Counted from the stretch's first letter, positions 25,032-33,751 are shown. The stretch: 50,921 nucleotides of DNA from Allobranchiibius huperziae (GCF_013410455.1 NZ_JACCFW010000002.1:1-50921), one strand, 5' to 3'. Notes: generated by a model from the sequence alone, not told the origin. Translations and numbers: made by a program.

Positions 25032-25931
25032 ATGGAACCGCTTCGCACATCACTAGCCCAGCTCATCGCCGTGATTCCCCGTCAGCTCGGTTATCTGCCG
25101 ACCGACCGCATCGCGGTCGTCGCACTCGACGCGCAGTCCCAACTCCTGGCGACCTGCTCCGCAGACGCCACCGGAGAGGACGCGGCCCACCTGTTCGCAG
25201 CCCAGGCGCACGCGCCGCTGGTCGCCCAGGGCGCGGCCAGCTACATCGTCGTAGCGTTCGAGGACGCCGCCTCTCTACGCCACGAGCTGGCGACCGTGGC
25301 CGCTGACCTGAGCACCGATCAGACCACCGTGGTGGCAGCGCTGCGGGTGGCCGGGGGAGTGATCCACCACCAAGACGGCTCTACCGAAAACATCCCCGAG
25401 CTGCCCGAAGCGTTGACCTCGATGGGAGCCCAGCCCACCGGCGACCGCGAAGCAACGCGGCTGAGCTGGCTCAGCATTGGCGGACTAGCCGCCGCCGATC
25501 ACGGACTGGACCCGATCGCCGCGTGGTGTGCGATCTTGAACCAAGAGGCCACACCGGAGCAGATCGAGCAGGCCGCGCACGCCGCCACCGACGTCACGCT
25601 GCGCGACGCAATCATCTTCGCGCTGACACCCGAGGCCGCCCGACGCACGGACGACCACCCAGCGCAGCGCATCCTCGACACCGCCCGCAGCACCCCCGAC
25701 ATCGTGGAAGCACTGCGGGCCGCCGTCTCCTACCTCGATGACGGCCCCGACGCCGTCCCCATGCTGACCGTGGTGCTCATCGCGGTCTGGACGCGCGGCA
25801 GCGTCGGTCACATCTACCTGGCCGACCGGCTCATCGCCCTCGATGCAGCGCGGACTCACCGACTCGCGTCGTTGGTGTTGACCGCGATCGCCCACGGGGC
25901 CAACCCCGCCCGGCTGCGCAACCACCTCTGA
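25032..25931 (+). CDS. DUF4192 domain protein
   Basis: This 299-residue protein begins LAQLIAVIPRQLGYLPTDRI, then VVALDAQSQL, the standard opening of DUF4192. Alternating beta strands and helices follow, and the C-terminal half is Ala-rich and helical. The family is frequent in actinobacteria and on their plasmids; no function is established. It has the shared leader with AGGAGGA 6 nt before its ATG. A structured repeat element (25994) lies downstream, like the DUF6573 cassette. Confidence 0.88.
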   Translation: MEPLRTSLAQLIAVIPRQLGYLPTDRIAVVALDAQSQLLATCSADATGEDAAHLFAAQAHAPLVAQGAASYIVVAFEDAASLRHELATVAADLSTDQTTVVAALRVAGGVIHHQDGSTENIPELPEALTSMGAQPTGDREATRLSWLSIGGLAAADHGLDPIAAWCAILNQEATPEQIEQAAHAATDVTLRDAIIFALTPEAARRTDDHPAQRILDTARSTPDIVEALRAAVSYLDDGPDAVPMLTVVLIAVWTRGSVGHIYLADRLIALDAARTHRLASLVLTAIAHGANPARLRNHL

Positions 25932-25993
25932 CAGGCAGTGCGGGGCCTGCCGCCCAACGGCAGGCCCTGCCCCGGCCACCGCGCACGAGCGGG

Positions 25994-26110
25994 ACGGACA
26001 GCCCTACGGGCCGGCACAACGTCGCCGGGTGCGCCAGCACCGTCCAGGTGCGCCCCGACCTGACGGTCCGCTAGCGCGTCCCGCAGGTCGGGGCGCACCC
26101 TCCCGCCGCT
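25994..26110. repeat. Structured repeat element, copy 2
   Basis: Begins ACGGACAGCCCTACGGGCCG. Its 15-bp perfect stem GTGCGCCCCGACCTG/CAGGTCGGGGCGCAC (26048-26062 and 26084-26098) encloses CGGTCCGCTAGCGCGTCCC. It ends CTCCCGCCG. Flanks and loop match copy 1, and the stem changed on both sides. The loop also contains GCTAGC. Confidence 0.7.
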
Positions 26111-26259
26111 GACACACCCGGCGGGGAGTCCGCTTCCACAGATGGCTGGCTATACGGGCCCCGGCACCCACTCGTGCCTCAGGACATCACCTAAGACCGG
26201 TAGGTCCGCACGTCACACCTGGACCGGGCTCGGTGGGGACGGACCGGGGGTCGCCGGAT

Positions 26260-26315
26260 TTAAACCGCGAGACACGTACCTAATCCCGCTCCAAAAACAG
26301 CTAGACTCTAACCAG
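26260..26315 (+). promoter_or_regulatory. Cassette promoter, degenerate copy D
   Basis: AAACCGCGAGACAC (core 26267) and AAACAGCTAGACTC (core 26300) are 33 bp apart, followed by CTAACCAGCACG in place of the usual leader. The next credible start is at 26471, so any transcript has a ~150-nt leader. The rest of 25932-26470 apart from the repeat element shows no gene. Confidence 0.6.
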
Positions 26316-26470
26316 CACGATCCAAAGACACGTCTCGGCGGCGACCGCCGTGGTTGACAGTCCCGCCGAGACGACAAGCACTGGACCACAAATGTCCGAC
26401 CTTGCCAGCAAGATGGCCTGACGGGTGCGTGAACACCCGCCAGGTCCTACCGGGGAAGGAACCCCCAGCA

Positions 26471-26683
26471 ATGCGTGACGATACGAGGTTCGGGCGAGGC
26501 GACGCTGACCAGATCAGGCTCAGCGTTCTGGCCATCATCGCCGCGGTGTGCACCATCGTGCTGCTGTTCCAGCCCGGGTCAGATCTTGCTGTCGCCGTCG
26601 CGGTCAGCGTCGGCGTGGTCGCTGCGGCACTGGCCGTAGCCCTCATGGTTCGCCGGCAGCGCGACCCGGGGGAGCGGCCGTGA
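26471..26683 (+). CDS. Small two-TM protein
   Basis: A frame of 70 residues, MRDDTRFGRGDADQIR, then two hydrophobic helices (about 18-34, LSVLAIIAAVCTIVLLF, and 41-59, VAVAVSVGVVAAALAVALM) and a short basic tail. GGGGAAGGA lies 9-10 nt upstream. Its stop overlaps the next gene's GTG (GTGA). It begins a three-gene overlapping set of small proteins (26471, 26680, 26838) downstream of promoter copy D. Function unknown. Confidence 0.65.
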   Translation: MRDDTRFGRGDADQIRLSVLAIIAAVCTIVLLFQPGSDLAVAVAVSVGVVAAALAVALMVRRQRDPGERP

Positions 26684-26841
26684 TCTGCGAACCGTGCCAG
26701 GTCCCCGGCCACACCGCCGAGGACTGTGACGACGCGCACCGCACACAGCTGACATACCGGTCCTGCCCGTGCCAGCACCGACCCATCCAGCACGCCGGTC
26801 CGCAGGCCGGCGAGGGCAGCGACGTCGGGAAGCCGCGATGA
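26680..26841 (+). CDS. Small Cys-rich (zinc-ribbon-like) protein
   Basis: A frame of 53 residues starting at GTG, overlapped at both ends (GTGA and ATGA). VICEPCQVPGHTAEDCDDAH and SCPCQHRP give CxxC, a further Cys/His, and CxC, a pattern compatible with one zinc site. The C-terminus is Gly/Pro-rich and probably unstructured. The coupling on both sides argues that it is translated. Function unknown. Confidence 0.6.
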   Translation: MICEPCQVPGHTAEDCDDAHRTQLTYRSCPCQHRPIQHAGPQAGEGSDVGKPR

Positions 26842-27119
26842 CCGCCAAGGCACCCGACGAAGAAGCCGCCATACAACGGGCCCGAGATCTCCTGCAGAAC
26901 GACAGCCGCACCCGCACCCGCGTGCCTGGGCGCCGGCTCATCATCACCGGCGGCGCGTTGATGATCACCGGCGTCCTGGCCGGTTTGGTCTGCACGCTGA
27001 TACCCGCCGCGCCGACGTGGCTCGGCGTGGGCTTCGTCCTGGGCGGCATCGTGCCCGGCCTCTTGTGCATCGTGGCCGCGCTCACGCTCGCCGCGGAGGC
27101 GCGCGGAGGTCGATGGTGA
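26838..27119 (+). CDS. Small two-TM protein with helical N-terminus
   Basis: A frame of 93 residues, MTAKAPDEEAAIQRARDLLQ, then RVPGRR and two hydrophobic segments (about 37-54, LIITGGALMITGVLAGLV, and 63-85, GVGFVLGGIVPGLLCIVAAL). ATG overlaps the upstream TGA (ATGA). It is the third of the coupled small genes, sandwiching the Cys-rich protein between two membrane proteins. A small membrane complex is a reasonable guess. Confidence 0.65.
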   Translation: MTAKAPDEEAAIQRARDLLQNDSRTRTRVPGRRLIITGGALMITGVLAGLVCTLIPAAPTWLGVGFVLGGIVPGLLCIVAALTLAAEARGGRW

Positions 27120-27138
27120 TGCACGCGGCCTGGTCGGC

Positions 27139-27474
27139 GTGACGGTCCCGGCCACCGCCGGGCTCATCGGGTCCGGCACTGGCGGCGTGCCTCACGGACC
27201 GCAGGTGCTCCTCAACGAGGCCTGGCCCACACGACCGCGGACCATTCGCCCCGCGCCCCACCCGATCCGCGTGCAAGTCCGCCTCGCCTGGGACGACGGC
27301 TCCGAGTGGGTCGCCGGCCGCGCCGAGCGGTGGACTCAGCGCGAACGGCGCGTCTATGTAGCGCTCTGGCACCGCCGTGTCGCGCCCGTCCAAGGGGTGT
27401 GGGTCAACGCTGCCGACGTACGGCGCAATCTCAGCGTCGCCAGCGATGGCGAAGGGTCTCCCACGCCCACTTGA
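27139..27474 (+). CDS. Hypothetical protein with small beta-rich core
   Basis: A frame of 111 residues from GTG; no good SD. The N-terminal third is Gly/Pro-rich, while IRVQVRLAWDDGSEWVAGRA and VYVALWHRRVAPVQGVWVNA suggest a small beta-barrel-like domain. A short ORF of 8 codons starting at the end of the previous gene overlaps this GTG, so the gene could be coupled. I know similar short proteins from actinobacterial plasmids but no function. Confidence 0.55.
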   Translation: MTVPATAGLIGSGTGGVPHGPQVLLNEAWPTRPRTIRPAPHPIRVQVRLAWDDGSEWVAGRAERWTQRERRVYVALWHRRVAPVQGVWVNAADVRRNLSVASDGEGSPTPT

Positions 27475-27559
27475 TGGCGGCCAGGACTTCGTCGCTTGGC
27501 TCGATACCCGTTTCGTGCGCCAGGTCGAGGATGTGCAGCAAGGGCAGTAGTACGGACAC
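27431..27559 (-). CDS. Short 42-residue helical protein (convergent)
   Basis: On the minus strand a GTG preceded by GAGAGG (7-nt spacing) opens VSVLLPLLHILDLAHETGIE, then DEVLAAIKWAWETLRHRWRR, and stops. The composition is strongly protein-like: hydrophobic N-terminus, acidic middle, amphipathic Trp/Arg helix. It overlaps the 3' end of the 27139 gene by 44 bp. Upstream, about 27590-27740, another minus frame looks coding but has no start and may be a remnant. The remainder of 27560-27858 shows no gene. Confidence 0.45.
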   Translation of the reverse strand: MSVLLPLLHILDLAHETGIEPSDEVLAAIKWAWETLRHRWRR

Positions 27560-27858
27560 CGCGGTGCCTCTCGGTCGGGCGGCCCTCAGTCGTTACTGGG
27601 GGCTCCCTCCTTCCGCGCAGATCAGCGGTGCGCGGCAGTAGCTGCCACCTACAGGCGGTCCGGGCGTTCAACGAGGACGAGCTGGGCCGGGGCCAACCAC
27701 AACTCGCCGGCGCGGACGGCGAGACAGGCCTGGGCGCGTGCTCACGGCGATGGTTTTCTCACACCCACGCCTACCCCGTGACATCCAGATGGGGGAGGGG
27801 AGGGGTGACAGGGCAGCCGGGGAGACTGTTCGGGTGGAGTTCAGCGCGTCAGCGGTCG

Positions 27859-28185
27859 GTGCGGTGCGTGTTCCGACTGCAGTTCGGTGATGACCAGGTC
27901 TACAAAGAGCGCATCACGTTGTGGCGGGCCACGGACATGGATGCAGCGATCGAGCTGGCCGAAACCGAAGCGCTCGAGTACGCCGCCGACCTTGACGGTG
28001 AGTACACCGGGTTTGCCCAGGCGAACCAGCTCTGGGATCAGACGGAGCCTGGCGCCGAGGTCTTCTCGTTCATGCGGTCCAGTCGGCTGGACATCGAGGA
28101 CTACCTGGACCACTTCTTCGACACCGGTACCGGACGGCAGCAGGGGTGGCCAAGCATCGACTGTCAGTTATTGGTTGTTTACTAG
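27859..28185 (+). CDS. DUF4288-like protein
   Basis: A frame of about 108 residues. VRCVFRLQFGDDQVYKERIT, then WRATDMDAAIELAETEALEY and FSFMRSSRLDIEDYLDHFFD, then TGTGRQ match DUF4288, a small domain frequently found in immunity-like or accessory loci. The start is uncertain: I used the GTG that opens the conserved domain. A GGGGAG-preceded GTG at 27835 is in another frame and stops after 18 codons, so a short frameshift cannot be excluded. The C-terminus (GWPSIDCQLLVVY) is longer than usual. Confidence 0.65.
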   Translation: MRCVFRLQFGDDQVYKERITLWRATDMDAAIELAETEALEYAADLDGEYTGFAQANQLWDQTEPGAEVFSFMRSSRLDIEDYLDHFFDTGTGRQQGWPSIDCQLLVVY

Positions 28186-28475
28186 ACGTAACTTGAGTAG
28201 CCGCCAGGGGCTTGAGCGTGCCAGGCCACAGTCCCGGTGAGCGAAGGTTTGATCCCCGCGAACCTGGCCGCAGAGCTGCCCAGCTCGGCACGGTGATCCA
28301 ACCTAAAAGCATGTTGCAAGGTCCTCGGCACCCCAGAAGGCTGCTATTCGGCCCTCACCCCATCGCGGTACTCCACGACATCGGTGCTGGATGGCGAGGT
28401 CGTCTCGGGTCCCTAACGGACACGCGTGGCTAGACTCAGCGGTGCTCATCCGCTGTCTGTTCTAGGGAGAATTCT
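28186..28475 (+). promoter_or_regulatory. Leader region of the restriction-modification operon
   Basis: No convincing gene. TAGACT at 28431-28436 resembles the -10 of the cassette promoters (again GCTAGACTC), followed by a small AGCGG/CCGCT hairpin (28438-28454). AGGGAGA lies 5 nt before the TTG start. I see no good -35. Confidence 0.45.
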
Positions 28476-30188
28476 TTGCTGGACCGGCTCGAACTGACCT
28501 GGCCTGGTAAAGACAAGTTTCTCCTCGCCCCCCGTGACGAGACCGGGAAGCCGGTGTGGGTTGGTCGTGACCATCCAGCTGCGTCTGAGGTTCGACTCGT
28601 GAGCTTCTCCGAGGTAGTCGGGCAGGTCGGCGACGATCCGCATGCTGACAACCTCCTTTTCACCGGCGACTCCCTGGACGTGCTGCGCATTCTGTGTGAG
28701 GTCCCGGAGTATCGGGCGCTGTACCGCGGCAAGGTCAAACTCATCTACATAGACCCACCATTCAACACAGGGCAGACGTTCGAACACTACGACGACTGGA
28801 TGGAGCATTCCACCTGGCTGTCATTCATGCGTGAGCGTCTTCTATTGATCCGCGAACTGCTCAGTTCAGAGGGGTCCGTGTGGGTACATCTTGACGATGT
28901 CGAGGTGCACCGCATGCGGTGTGTCCTCGATGAAGTTTTTGGAGCCGGAAATTTCATTGAGGATCTCGCGGTGGAGCTGAACCCGAAGGGGCGACAGCTC
29001 GGTCGTTGGTTCGCTGGCAGCTTGGATCGGATCCTGGTCTATGCCAAGGATGCACGAGTAGCATCTTTGGTCGCAGCGAGCACGGAGGAGGTCAGCGACT
29101 CAGATTTTCCGTTGTCTGATGATCGCGGTGCCTACCGGCTGCTGCCTCTCCGCAACACCAACAAGAAGTTCAATCCCGTAACGCGCCCGAACTTGGCCTA
29201 CCCGTTGCAGGTGCATCCGCAAACACTTGAGGTGCGGACGGAACAGTTCGAAGGGTCGGTCGCAGTCTTGCCGGTATTCGGAGACCTCACCCGAGCCGTA
29301 TGGCGGTGGGGCAAGCCGAAAACGACCAACCAGCATCAGGAACTGATTGGGCGGTGGGTTAACGGTAGGTCTGGGCGCCGACTTGATGTCTTTCAAAAGG
29401 ACTACAACGAGAGCGGCAGGACGAAGAAGTACCGGGATTTTTGGGCCAGCTCTGAGGTTGGCTCCTCTGATCGGGGCAAGGCAGAGATCAAGAAAATTCT
29501 GCCGGGTTCAGTCTTCGATACACCTAAACCTGAGAGCCTCATGGCCCGGATCGTTGGTATTGCAACTGTGCCGGGTGATGTCGTGGTTGATTGCTTCGCT
29601 GGGTCGGGCACGACGGCCGCGGTGGCTCAGAAGATGGGCCGACGGTGGGTGTCAGCCGAGATCTCACCGTCGACTGTCGAGGAGTTCACACTGCCCCGCC
29701 TGATCAAGGTGATCGAGGGTCACGACGAAGGTGGTGTTACGGCCTCTACGGGATGGCAGGGCGGGGGCGGCTTCCGTCATGTCACGGTGGGGCCCTCGAT
29801 GTACGACGAGACCCCTTACGGGGTGGTGCTGGCGGAGTGGGCCACGAATGGTCGGTTTGCACGGGCGGTCGCGGGGCAGTTGGGGTTTCAGTGGCAAGCG
29901 GCAGCTCCACCGCTGTGCGGTATCCGTGGCCGGATGCGTCTGGCGGTGGTCGATGGCGCTGTCGGGGTTGAGGAAGTACGGCAGATCGTGGGGTCGTTGG
30001 GGGAACGTGAACGGGTAACGATCGTGGCGAAGGCTGTGCTGCCTGTTGCCGAAGCGGAACTGGCCCGGCTGAGCGCGGGTTCGCGGATTCGGAAGGCACC
30101 ACGGGACTTGTTAACCGCCGGTGCGCGGCGGATGCGCCGCCGAACTGATGCAGCACCCACCGACGCGGTGGAAGGGGCTGGGTCGTGA
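28476..30188 (+). CDS. Type III-like DNA methyltransferase (Mod)
   Basis: This 570-residue protein starts at TTG. Motif IV DPPFN (about 93-97, LIYIDPPFNTGQTF) precedes motif I (DCFAGSGTT, about 372-380), the beta-class order of adenine methyltransferases of type III Mod subunits. The target-recognition region lies between the two (about 160-340). The C-terminal ~150 residues are extra. It modifies the recognition site to protect DNA and supplies specificity to the adjacent Res. The Res start overlaps its stop (GTGA), so they form one operon. The TTG start and AGGGAGA SD decide the start. Confidence 0.88.
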   Translation: MLDRLELTWPGKDKFLLAPRDETGKPVWVGRDHPAASEVRLVSFSEVVGQVGDDPHADNLLFTGDSLDVLRILCEVPEYRALYRGKVKLIYIDPPFNTGQTFEHYDDWMEHSTWLSFMRERLLLIRELLSSEGSVWVHLDDVEVHRMRCVLDEVFGAGNFIEDLAVELNPKGRQLGRWFAGSLDRILVYAKDARVASLVAASTEEVSDSDFPLSDDRGAYRLLPLRNTNKKFNPVTRPNLAYPLQVHPQTLEVRTEQFEGSVAVLPVFGDLTRAVWRWGKPKTTNQHQELIGRWVNGRSGRRLDVFQKDYNESGRTKKYRDFWASSEVGSSDRGKAEIKKILPGSVFDTPKPESLMARIVGIATVPGDVVVDCFAGSGTTAAVAQKMGRRWVSAEISPSTVEEFTLPRLIKVIEGHDEGGVTASTGWQGGGGFRHVTVGPSMYDETPYGVVLAEWATNGRFARAVAGQLGFQWQAAAPPLCGIRGRMRLAVVDGAVGVEEVRQIVGSLGERERVTIVAKAVLPVAEAELARLSAGSRIRKAPRDLLTAGARRMRRRTDAAPTDAVEGAGS

Positions 30189-32728
30189 GCATCGATTACG
30201 ACGCGGCGCTGGTCGAACAGGTCTCGTACAACCTGGACTTGCGCGAACCTAACCGTGACGCCCTGGATGCCCTGGCGAAGGTCCTTGATAGGGCAGAGCC
30301 AGGCGCAGAGTTCGTCGCAGACCTGGCCACGGGCGTAGGAAAGACCTACATTGCCGGCGGGTTACTGGATTACTTGTACGAGTCGGGTGTGCGCAACGTG
30401 CTGATCGTGACCCCAGGATCGACGATCCAACGCAAGACGATCGACAACCTGACCCCAGGTCACCGCAAGTACCTGAGGGGGATGCAGTCCCGACCAATGG
30501 TCATCACACTCGACAGTGTCGAACGGGGTGAGGTCGGTGCCGCATTGGCAGAAGCGGACCGGTTCAAAGTGTTCGTGTTCACAGTCCAGTCGTTGCTGCG
30601 CCCGAACAAGGAGGACCGACGCCGCGCATTCCAGCCGCACGAGACGCTCGGCACCGCTATCCGCACCTACCTCGAAAGTGCTGACGACCTGGTCGTGATC
30701 GCTGATGAGCATCACGTCTACTACTCCGGATCGGCCAAAAAGTTCGAGGCTGCGATCAGCGAGCTGGCACCACTGGCGACTATCGGGCTGACGGCAACTC
30801 CGCACGAGGCGTCCCGGTCGATGGTGGTGTATCGGTACCCGCTGTCCGAAGCGATCGCGGACGGTTGGGTGAAGATCCCGGTGCTGGTGACCCGACAGGA
30901 CGGCATTCACGACGTACGCACCCAGCTCGCCGACGGGCTGACATTGCTAGAGGCGAAACGAGAGGGGCTGCGCGCGTACTGCGCGCAAGCAAAAGGCCGG
31001 ACGTACATCGAGCCGGTCATGTTCTTGGTCGCCTCCACCATCGAGGAAGCAACGGAGTACCGCGATCTGCTGATTGGGCCAGACATGCTCGGCTCACCTG
31101 ACCAGGTCTTGCTCGTCACCTCTGAGGAACCGGACGCGACGTTGGCCCAACTAGACCGGTTGGAGGACCCAGACTCAAACATCCGCGCGGTGGTATCAGT
31201 CTCGATGCTCAAAGAGGGCTGGGACGTCAAGAACATCTACGTCATTGCCTCAGTGCGGTCGATGGAATCCAGCCTGCTCACCGAGCAGATCCTCGGTCGC
31301 GGTTTGCGTCTGCCGTTCGGGCAGCGCACCGGCAGCCCGATGCTTGACACCGTGGAGGTGCTGTCCCACCGGTCGTTCGCCACCCTGCTGAAGCAGGCGA
31401 AAGCGCTACTGGAGGAAACGCTCGGTGACCGGGTGAGCGACGCGGTCGTGGTGGCCAACCCTGTGCCCGGCCGCAGGACAGCCGGCCAGCCGCTGACCGG
31501 ACAGGGTGAATTACCTGCAGACTTCACCATCCCCGACTCCGGCACGGTCGACGTCCAGCTGCCTGGGCGCGCCGCGCTCGACCCACACCAGGGCGCCTTG
31601 TTCGACCTCGACGATGAGGATGGGCAGGTCACCGCCCGGCACACGGGGCTGATGGTGTCGACGTTTGATTCCCGTGTCGCTGAGGGAGCAACCGCGGCGG
31701 CAGCTCTAGAGCGCGTCCTACGGCCTCGCAGCCCGGGTGGGGTCAAGCTCCCGCTGTTCTTGCCATCGGTGGTCACCCGCTGGGAGCGGGATCCGTTCAC
31801 GTTGGCTTCGATCAACCTGGACTCGGTTGAAGCGTTGGGGCAGACATTCGCCCAGGACAACGCGCCCACCCTCACTCGTAAAGCGATCGATGCCGAGCGC
31901 GACGACTCGGGCGCCGCGCATGTGGTGATTCGTGACCAGGTCGAGCAGGTTGTCGCGACGCAGACGGTCATGCCGTTCGCCACCATCGAGACTGACCTCG
32001 TTGGACGGTTGATCCGCAGCAACGCCGTCGAGGCCACGGCTAGTGAGATCAATGCCGCCGTCGCGGTGGCCAAAGCGTTCCTGGTCGGCGCCAGCGTCAC
32101 CGAAGACACCCCATGGCGGGCCGAGCACGGCCGGTTAGCTACTGCCCGCTTGGTGGAGTGGATCTCAGTGAAGCAAACGTCCTCACCCGCCAGAGAGGTT
32201 CGTGATGTGCGGCCCGTGCGCTGGCCTGACCCCTCCGAGCGGCGTGAAACCCGAGTACCTGCCGACCGGCAGGTTGTGACCAGCTCCAGAGACTTCGTGC
32301 GTGGTTACCCCTATTATGGGTACGACAATTCGGTCTACGAGATCAACAGCTTCGATGCGTACTCCACCGAGTTTCGTCTCGCAGCGATCTTCGAACGGCC
32401 GGGACCGGTTAAGGCGTGGGTGCGCATTGATGAGACCGTTCCGCTGCGAATCACTTACCTCAGTGGTGCAATCCAACGGCAATACGAACCGGACTTCATC
32501 GTCATCGATGATGAGGGCACGCACTGGATTGTCGAAGGAAAACGCGATTCTGACATGACTGACCCGATCGTCATCGCCAAACGCGACGCCGCAGCAGCCT
32601 GGGTCAAAACCGTCAACCTCTCGGACGAGGTCCACGAGACCTGGGCCTACTTGCTGGCCTCCGAAGCCGTCTGCGAAGCATCGACCAGTTGGGCGGCGGT
32701 CAAAGCAGGAGCACAAGTCTTCCGGTAG
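30185..32728 (+). CDS. Type III-like restriction subunit (Res), helicase-nuclease
   Basis: An 847-residue SF2 translocase/nuclease. Walker A is ATGVGKT (about 48-54) and the DEAD-box variant is DEHH (about 174-177). Motif VI-like EQILGRGLRLPFG lies near 365. A C-terminal PD-(D/E)xK-type site has PDF at about 769 and EGK at 784-786. It would cleave unmodified incoming DNA together with Mod. It is somewhat shorter than classical Res proteins. Start GTG overlaps the Mod stop. A 162-bp stretch without a gene separates it from the convergent membrane protein gene. Confidence 0.9.
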   Translation: MSIDYDAALVEQVSYNLDLREPNRDALDALAKVLDRAEPGAEFVADLATGVGKTYIAGGLLDYLYESGVRNVLIVTPGSTIQRKTIDNLTPGHRKYLRGMQSRPMVITLDSVERGEVGAALAEADRFKVFVFTVQSLLRPNKEDRRRAFQPHETLGTAIRTYLESADDLVVIADEHHVYYSGSAKKFEAAISELAPLATIGLTATPHEASRSMVVYRYPLSEAIADGWVKIPVLVTRQDGIHDVRTQLADGLTLLEAKREGLRAYCAQAKGRTYIEPVMFLVASTIEEATEYRDLLIGPDMLGSPDQVLLVTSEEPDATLAQLDRLEDPDSNIRAVVSVSMLKEGWDVKNIYVIASVRSMESSLLTEQILGRGLRLPFGQRTGSPMLDTVEVLSHRSFATLLKQAKALLEETLGDRVSDAVVVANPVPGRRTAGQPLTGQGELPADFTIPDSGTVDVQLPGRAALDPHQGALFDLDDEDGQVTARHTGLMVSTFDSRVAEGATAAAALERVLRPRSPGGVKLPLFLPSVVTRWERDPFTLASINLDSVEALGQTFAQDNAPTLTRKAIDAERDDSGAAHVVIRDQVEQVVATQTVMPFATIETDLVGRLIRSNAVEATASEINAAVAVAKAFLVGASVTEDTPWRAEHGRLATARLVEWISVKQTSSPAREVRDVRPVRWPDPSERRETRVPADRQVVTSSRDFVRGYPYYGYDNSVYEINSFDAYSTEFRLAAIFERPGPVKAWVRIDETVPLRITYLSGAIQRQYEPDFIVIDDEGTHWIVEGKRDSDMTDPIVIAKRDAAAAWVKTVNLSDEVHETWAYLLASEAVCEASTSWAAVKAGAQVFR

Positions 32729-32890
32729 GCCGCGGCCCCGCACCTTCGGTCATGATGGCCATTTCAGCGCTTATTGCACAAACTTCCCTGAACTTCCCGC
32801 ATGACGAGCTGCCGGGGGGGGGAGAGAAGATTGCTTGCGCCGACCGGGTCTCGTAAGAGGACACGTAGGCCAGGTCAGCTCCCGAGTGGC

Positions 32891-33751
32891 CTAAATCTGC
32901 TCGAAAGTCCCCCGCCGCGGGCCACTGCGCCACCATGGGTACGTGTTTGGAGGATCCTCCGGGTAGAACTCGGAGTAAACCCGGGGCGCAAGACCGTATA
33001 CGCATTCCCACGTTGTGTCCTCGAGGTCGGTGTACGTAAGTACCGGCACGGGCTGGGCGTCCAACCGAATCCGGTCGCTCTCAAACTCAAACTCAAACAT
33101 GGCAACTGAACCAGGTGCGAGGGCCCCCGCCTGCACCGCGTCTCCGACCGACGGCGGGGCATTTACCAGCGTCACGCCCTCCAGCTTGGCCTCAGCTGAA
33201 AGGGCGTGAGCGATCGATGATTTGAGATGGAACATGCCGGGGACCTGACCGTCAAATGGTTCGCCGCCGCCGAAATAACCTCGAACTGCCAGGTTCAGCA
33301 CAATGTTGATGATGATGTCTTCACGAAAGTTTGCGACGACCACGCGAAGGCGTTGGTCATCAGCGTTGCTGAAAAGTCCAGTATGAGGTCTGATCATCGT
33401 GACACGACGTGCTCGAAGAACTGCTGCGCGGTGTTCGGCTATAGATGCTTCTTCGCTTCGTCTCGCAGCTTCGCGGTCTGCTTCTCTTTCGCGGGTGGTC
33501 GCCTGCTGTTCTAGTTCACGAGCTCGCACCTGGTCGGCAGTCTTAACTTCGGCTTCCCGGCGCCGGTCGTTATGAACAGTGATGCTAACGGCCACGATGA
33601 CGCTCATTAACGAGGCAAAGGCCGAGATGACAACGGCCACGGTGCGCAGGTCAAAGCCCCCCACTAGCGAACGAACGCCCCAGCCGGCTGCGAATGAAAT
33701 ACCCGTCAACGCAGCCGCGATGCCAGCAATTTTGGGTCGGGTGAGCGTCAT
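32891..33751 (-). CDS. Two-TM coiled-coil protein, unknown
   Basis: A frame of 286 residues. Two hydrophobic segments (about 8-31 and 37-59) are followed by a highly charged helical region (about 62-118, RARELEQQATTREREADREA) and a beta-rich C-terminal domain (FHLKSSIAHALSAEAKLEGV, then VPVLTYTDLEDTTWECVYGL). No family recognised. It is convergent with the restriction genes. The membrane anchor plus coiled coil is seen in several defence effectors, but nothing here proves that role. Confidence 0.65.
   Translation of the reverse strand: MTLTRPKIAGIAAALTGISFAAGWGVRSLVGGFDLRTVAVVISAFASLMSVIVAVSITVHNDRRREAEVKTADQVRARELEQQATTREREADREAARRSEEASIAEHRAAVLRARRVTMIRPHTGLFSNADDQRLRVVVANFREDIIINIVLNLAVRGYFGGGEPFDGQVPGMFHLKSSIAHALSAEAKLEGVTLVNAPPSVGDAVQAGALAPGSVAMFEFEFESDRIRLDAQPVPVLTYTDLEDTTWECVYGLAPRVYSEFYPEDPPNTYPWWRSGPRRGTFEQI

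Noticed and set aside
27447-27551. 34-codon plus-strand ORF beginning MAKGLPRPLDGG
   Set aside because: Lacks a ribosome-binding site; the opposite strand is more protein-like.
28212-28433. 73-codon plus-strand ORF before the Mod gene
   Set aside because: Arg/Pro/Gly-rich, no SD, and overlaps the probable promoter.
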